A DNA stretch of 8,362 nt, taken from CBDUZS01 sp965371785. Its GTDB lineage: Bacteria > Fermentibacterota > Fermentibacteria > Fermentibacterales > JCC-6. Below, piece by piece: positions 6,501 to 8,362 of this stretch (positions are counted from its first letter, which is position 1; the number at the start of each line of letters is the position of its first letter). The notes beneath the pieces are model-generated. The model made no database searches. It saw nothing but the letters and a program-made list of their open reading frames with translations, and was not told the DNA's origin. The stretch covers positions 1 to 8,362 of the forward strand of contig CBDUZS010000087.1 in NCBI GenBank assembly GCA_965371785.1, given 5' to 3'. The position numbers and the translations under genes were made by a program.

Positions 6501-7485
6501 GAAACCGCCGCCTGGCAGCCTTCCGCTCCTCCTCTCGGTACTGACAATTCTCACGGTACCTTCACAGGCTGCAGGAAGAGCAATTGTCGAGATCAACGGT
6601 CAGGTCACGGAACAGGCTGGCTTCTATTTCATCCATTCAGGAGACACTGTGGAGGTGTCAGCCGGAACGGCTCTTACGTCGAGCTGGTTTCTCGTAAAGC
6701 CGGTAAGAAGAGCCTATTCCAATTTTCCGGACACTGACAGCACCTGCAGGCTCGGCATCGACTCGCTGCATTACACGGTGGACGAACTGGAACAGACCTA
6801 TGGATTCTCCTTCATACCGGGCATTACTCCCATGATTCCAGAGCTAGGAACCTTCTACGTAGGGATCGATCTGCCACATTCGCTCTCCGATTCGATCACG
6901 GCATGCGAACCGCTTCACAGGCTCTATCCGGAACAGATAGTACAATTCGCTGTCAGGAGTGATGACACCTATCCAGGCTTCCTTACGGAGCTCATCAACA
7001 CTCCGTTCATCATGGCTCCCAGGTCAACACCTGCAGGATTCCACCAGGCTGACGATCGCCTCGGATGCGACTGTGCAGCGTTTGCAGTGTACGGCAAGCG
7101 CAGGCAGGGCTTCGACTACCGATACCTCGGCCCATGGGGCATTCTGGAGTATCTGGAACCTGTGTTCGACGAGCTGTTCCATCCCGTAGCCACGGAAGGA
7201 CATTTTGTCTACCGCTCCGCGGATGGACTGCCAGCAGAGATTGGTGAGGGAAAGCTGCAGCCCGGCTGCATCCTGCACTTCGGTGAGCAGGTTTCGATCT
7301 TCCTGTCGGATGAAGGCGTCGAAGGCCTGCTGGATTCGGATGATCTTCTGTTCCAGTCGTGGTTCGATGGTCCGCATATCTGCAGAGTCGGTGAGAACGG
7401 TTTTCCCGGCAATCCCGTCAGGATCTACAGATGGATGGATGAAGGACAGCGCCCTGATTGCCCGGTGACCCGAATGGAAGAATAA
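6496..7485 (+). CDS. Exported protein with possible papain-fold (NlpC/P60-like) Cys motif; apparent ATT start
   Basis: From GTG at 6649 the frame gives 278 residues without a signal peptide, but the same frame is open upstream and encodes one. Starting at ATT 6496, residues 1-26 read M-K-K, then a Leu-rich core (9-21) and S-Q-A-A, followed by a continuous beta-rich segment into the later sequence. I therefore place the start at 6496 (329 residues), one base overlapping the previous TAA. GTG 6649 does have AGGAG five bases ahead (6639-6643), so a shorter internal start is the alternative. R-L-G-C-D-C-A-A-F-A at 188-197 with Y-G-K-R-R-Q-G after it resembles the nucleophile helix of NlpC/P60-like peptidases (Cys193 as candidate). 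L-Q-P-G-C-I-L at 254-260 with Q-V-S-I-F at 265-269 resembles the G-D-L...H-V-G-I segment, with Gln in place of His. Activity is doubtful. Seven cysteines in the mature part suggest disulfides. Family assignment is tentative. Confidence 0.7.
   Translation: MKKPPPGSLPLLLSVLTILTVPSQAAGRAIVEINGQVTEQAGFYFIHSGDTVEVSAGTALTSSWFLVKPVRRAYSNFPDTDSTCRLGIDSLHYTVDELEQTYGFSFIPGITPMIPELGTFYVGIDLPHSLSDSITACEPLHRLYPEQIVQFAVRSDDTYPGFLTELINTPFIMAPRSTPAGFHQADDRLGCDCAAFAVYGKRRQGFDYRYLGPWGILEYLEPVFDELFHPVATEGHFVYRSADGLPAEIGEGKLQPGCILHFGEQVSIFLSDEGVEGLLDSDDLLFQSWFDGPHICRVGENGFPGNPVRIYRWMDEGQRPDCPVTRMEE
6639..6643 (+). promoter_or_regulatory. AGGAG before an internal GTG (6649): competing start signal
   Basis: AGGAG with a five-base spacer precedes GTG at 6649 and would normally be accepted as a start. 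It would remove the signal peptide and about 25 residues of a conserved-looking beta segment, so I regard it as coincidental or as a secondary internal start. Confidence 0.3.
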
Positions 7486-7493
7486 TCGTTCTG

Positions 7494-7512
7494 CCATGTA
7501 TGACGGACATGG
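7494..7512. repeat. Short inverted repeat in the gap between the second and third plus-strand genes
   Basis: CCATGT at 7494-7499 and ACATGG at 7507-7512 can form a 6-bp stem with a 7-base loop in the 47-base gap. It has no U-tract, so it is not a terminator; at most it is a small intercistronic structure upstream of the ribosome site at 7523-7527. Confidence 0.3.
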
Positions 7513-7532
7513 AATACTAACTGGAGGTCCTG

Positions 7533-8362
7533 ATGATACCGCTGCTTTTCAGTGTTCTCGTAGATACGGTTGTTGTCGATCCGGACTTCGAGTCGGTAAG
7601 GGTCCACGAATGGGGAGTTGTTCAGCTTGACAACTCCTACCTGACGGCTACCGGCGCCGAGTGGTGCTTCCTGGACGAGAACGGGGAATTCCAGAGCGGT
7701 GAGCTGCTTATCGTCGATGCCCCCGTCGTCTGGTTCCACGGCCCTGATTTCACCGGGTCTTTCACGGTAGACATCGTTGATGGTGAAGCCACGCTCCGCT
7801 ATCCGAGACCGCTGGATGTAATCGTTACCTCTGCATCGAGCCCCGACATGGCTCTTACAAGTGAGGTTGTTCAATGGACTGATCTGTCTTTCAGGAACGA
7901 AGTCGATGCTGTGGACAGGATCAGCTCACTCGTCGACTCGGAGATCGAGAACTTCGAATGGGCGCTGCCATTCTGGAGGGATGTCCCCGCTCTGACAATC
8001 ACCCGGGAGGCTGACGGCTGGAGTGACAATTTCCTCTACTACGAATGCTCGGTTGCACAGCTTCCGCCCAACCTGGGGAAACCGGAGGAAGAGGGCTGCA
8101 TTGCCGGGTACTACGGTCCTGCGCTGCTCTTCAGCTTCGAGAACGATGAGCTGCTTGCCCAACGCGCAAACGTTTCCGACCAGTTCGATGTGTCCGGCGG
8201 ATACCTCACGGATGATCAAATTCGGGAAACACTCTGCCACTGGGCCGGAAGCAACCTGAAGACGGAGGAAATCGCGGCACTCTGGAGCACATGGGAGCCG
8301 CCAATAAGGGGCAGATGCAGCTTTTACGGACAGCACGTGCTGATCTTCCCCCTTGCCGATCA
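7533..8362 (+). CDS. Uncharacterised 'HEWG'-type protein, C-terminus beyond the right window edge
   Basis: An ATG at 7533, five bases after GGAGG (7523-7527), opens a frame with no stop to the window end: 276 residues, partial. An in-frame TAA at 7518 rules out a longer start. Residues 2-15 are hydrophobic but lack a basic n-region, so export is likely but not certain. The motifs match an uncharacterised bacterial family that I recall: V-H-E-W-G at 24-28, A-P-V-V-W-F-H at 63-69, T-V-D-I-V-x-G at 78-84 with R-Y-P at 89-91, F-L-Y-Y-E at 167-171, and an E-E-I-A-A-L-W-S-T-W-like helix at 245-254 followed by H-V-L-I-F-P at 268-273. In relatives these read roughly HEWGTFT, ETPV-Y-FY, FLFYRG, and EA-AM--TW followed by a Y-I-P strand. 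No function is known for the family. It is the third gene of the plus-strand arm, 47 bases after the second, with the same ribosome-site context as the first. Confidence 0.85.
   Translation, partial: MIPLLFSVLVDTVVVDPDFESVRVHEWGVVQLDNSYLTATGAEWCFLDENGEFQSGELLIVDAPVVWFHGPDFTGSFTVDIVDGEATLRYPRPLDVIVTSASSPDMALTSEVVQWTDLSFRNEVDAVDRISSLVDSEIENFEWALPFWRDVPALTITREADGWSDNFLYYECSVAQLPPNLGKPEEEGCIAGYYGPALLFSFENDELLAQRANVSDQFDVSGGYLTDDQIRETLCHWAGSNLKTEEIAALWSTWEPPIRGRCSFYGQHVLIFPLAD

Overview
The window looks like a gene-dense bacterial chromosome segment of moderate GC, roughly 55% in most genes by hand count of sample lines. No phage, IS, CRISPR, tRNA or rRNA signal is visible. Many encoded proteins have signal peptides or N-terminal anchors and are acidic and Trp/Tyr-rich. 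Start-codon choice is relaxed (TTG for one gene, apparently ATT for another). This suits a diderm bacterium from a poorly characterised, possibly metagenome-derived lineage. A Fermentibacteria/Hyd24-12-like candidate phylum is only a guess from protein style, not a demonstrated assignment.

Left part (1-5036, all minus strand, read right to left): a secreted protein with an N-terminal SPOR-like domain and an unknown C-terminal region (5036-3873); a small, lower-GC beta-carbonic-anhydrase-like protein (3709-3326); a radical SAM protein with a CX3CX2C cluster motif and a TTG start (3239-2139); a membrane-anchored alpha/beta hydrolase of the BEM46/YfhR/ABHD13 type (2111-1335); and two tandem paralogous exported TPR proteins (1272-577, and 411 off the left edge). 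The radical SAM and hydrolase genes are 27 bases apart and probably co-transcribed. The other gaps are 62 to 165 bases, so a single operon is not certain.

Right part (5184-8362, plus strand): three genes that look like one operon of envelope or exported proteins. The first is a DUF4424-like protein with a C-terminal NADase-type glycan-binding (F5/8C-like) domain (5184-6500). The second is an exported protein with a possible papain-fold/NlpC-P60-like Cys motif, whose true start appears to be a non-canonical ATT overlapping the previous stop, or a lost ATG (6496-7485). The third is a protein of the uncharacterised 'HEWG' type that runs off the right edge (7533 onward). The two arms diverge from a 147-base intergenic region (5037-5183) that should carry both promoters.

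No established multi-gene system is recognisable. The points most worth checking are the damaged or unusual start at 6496, the degenerate catalytic motif of that protein, the glycan-binding architecture next to it, and the compact carbonic-anhydrase-like gene with deviating composition. The longest stretch without a gene is 165 bases (412-576).
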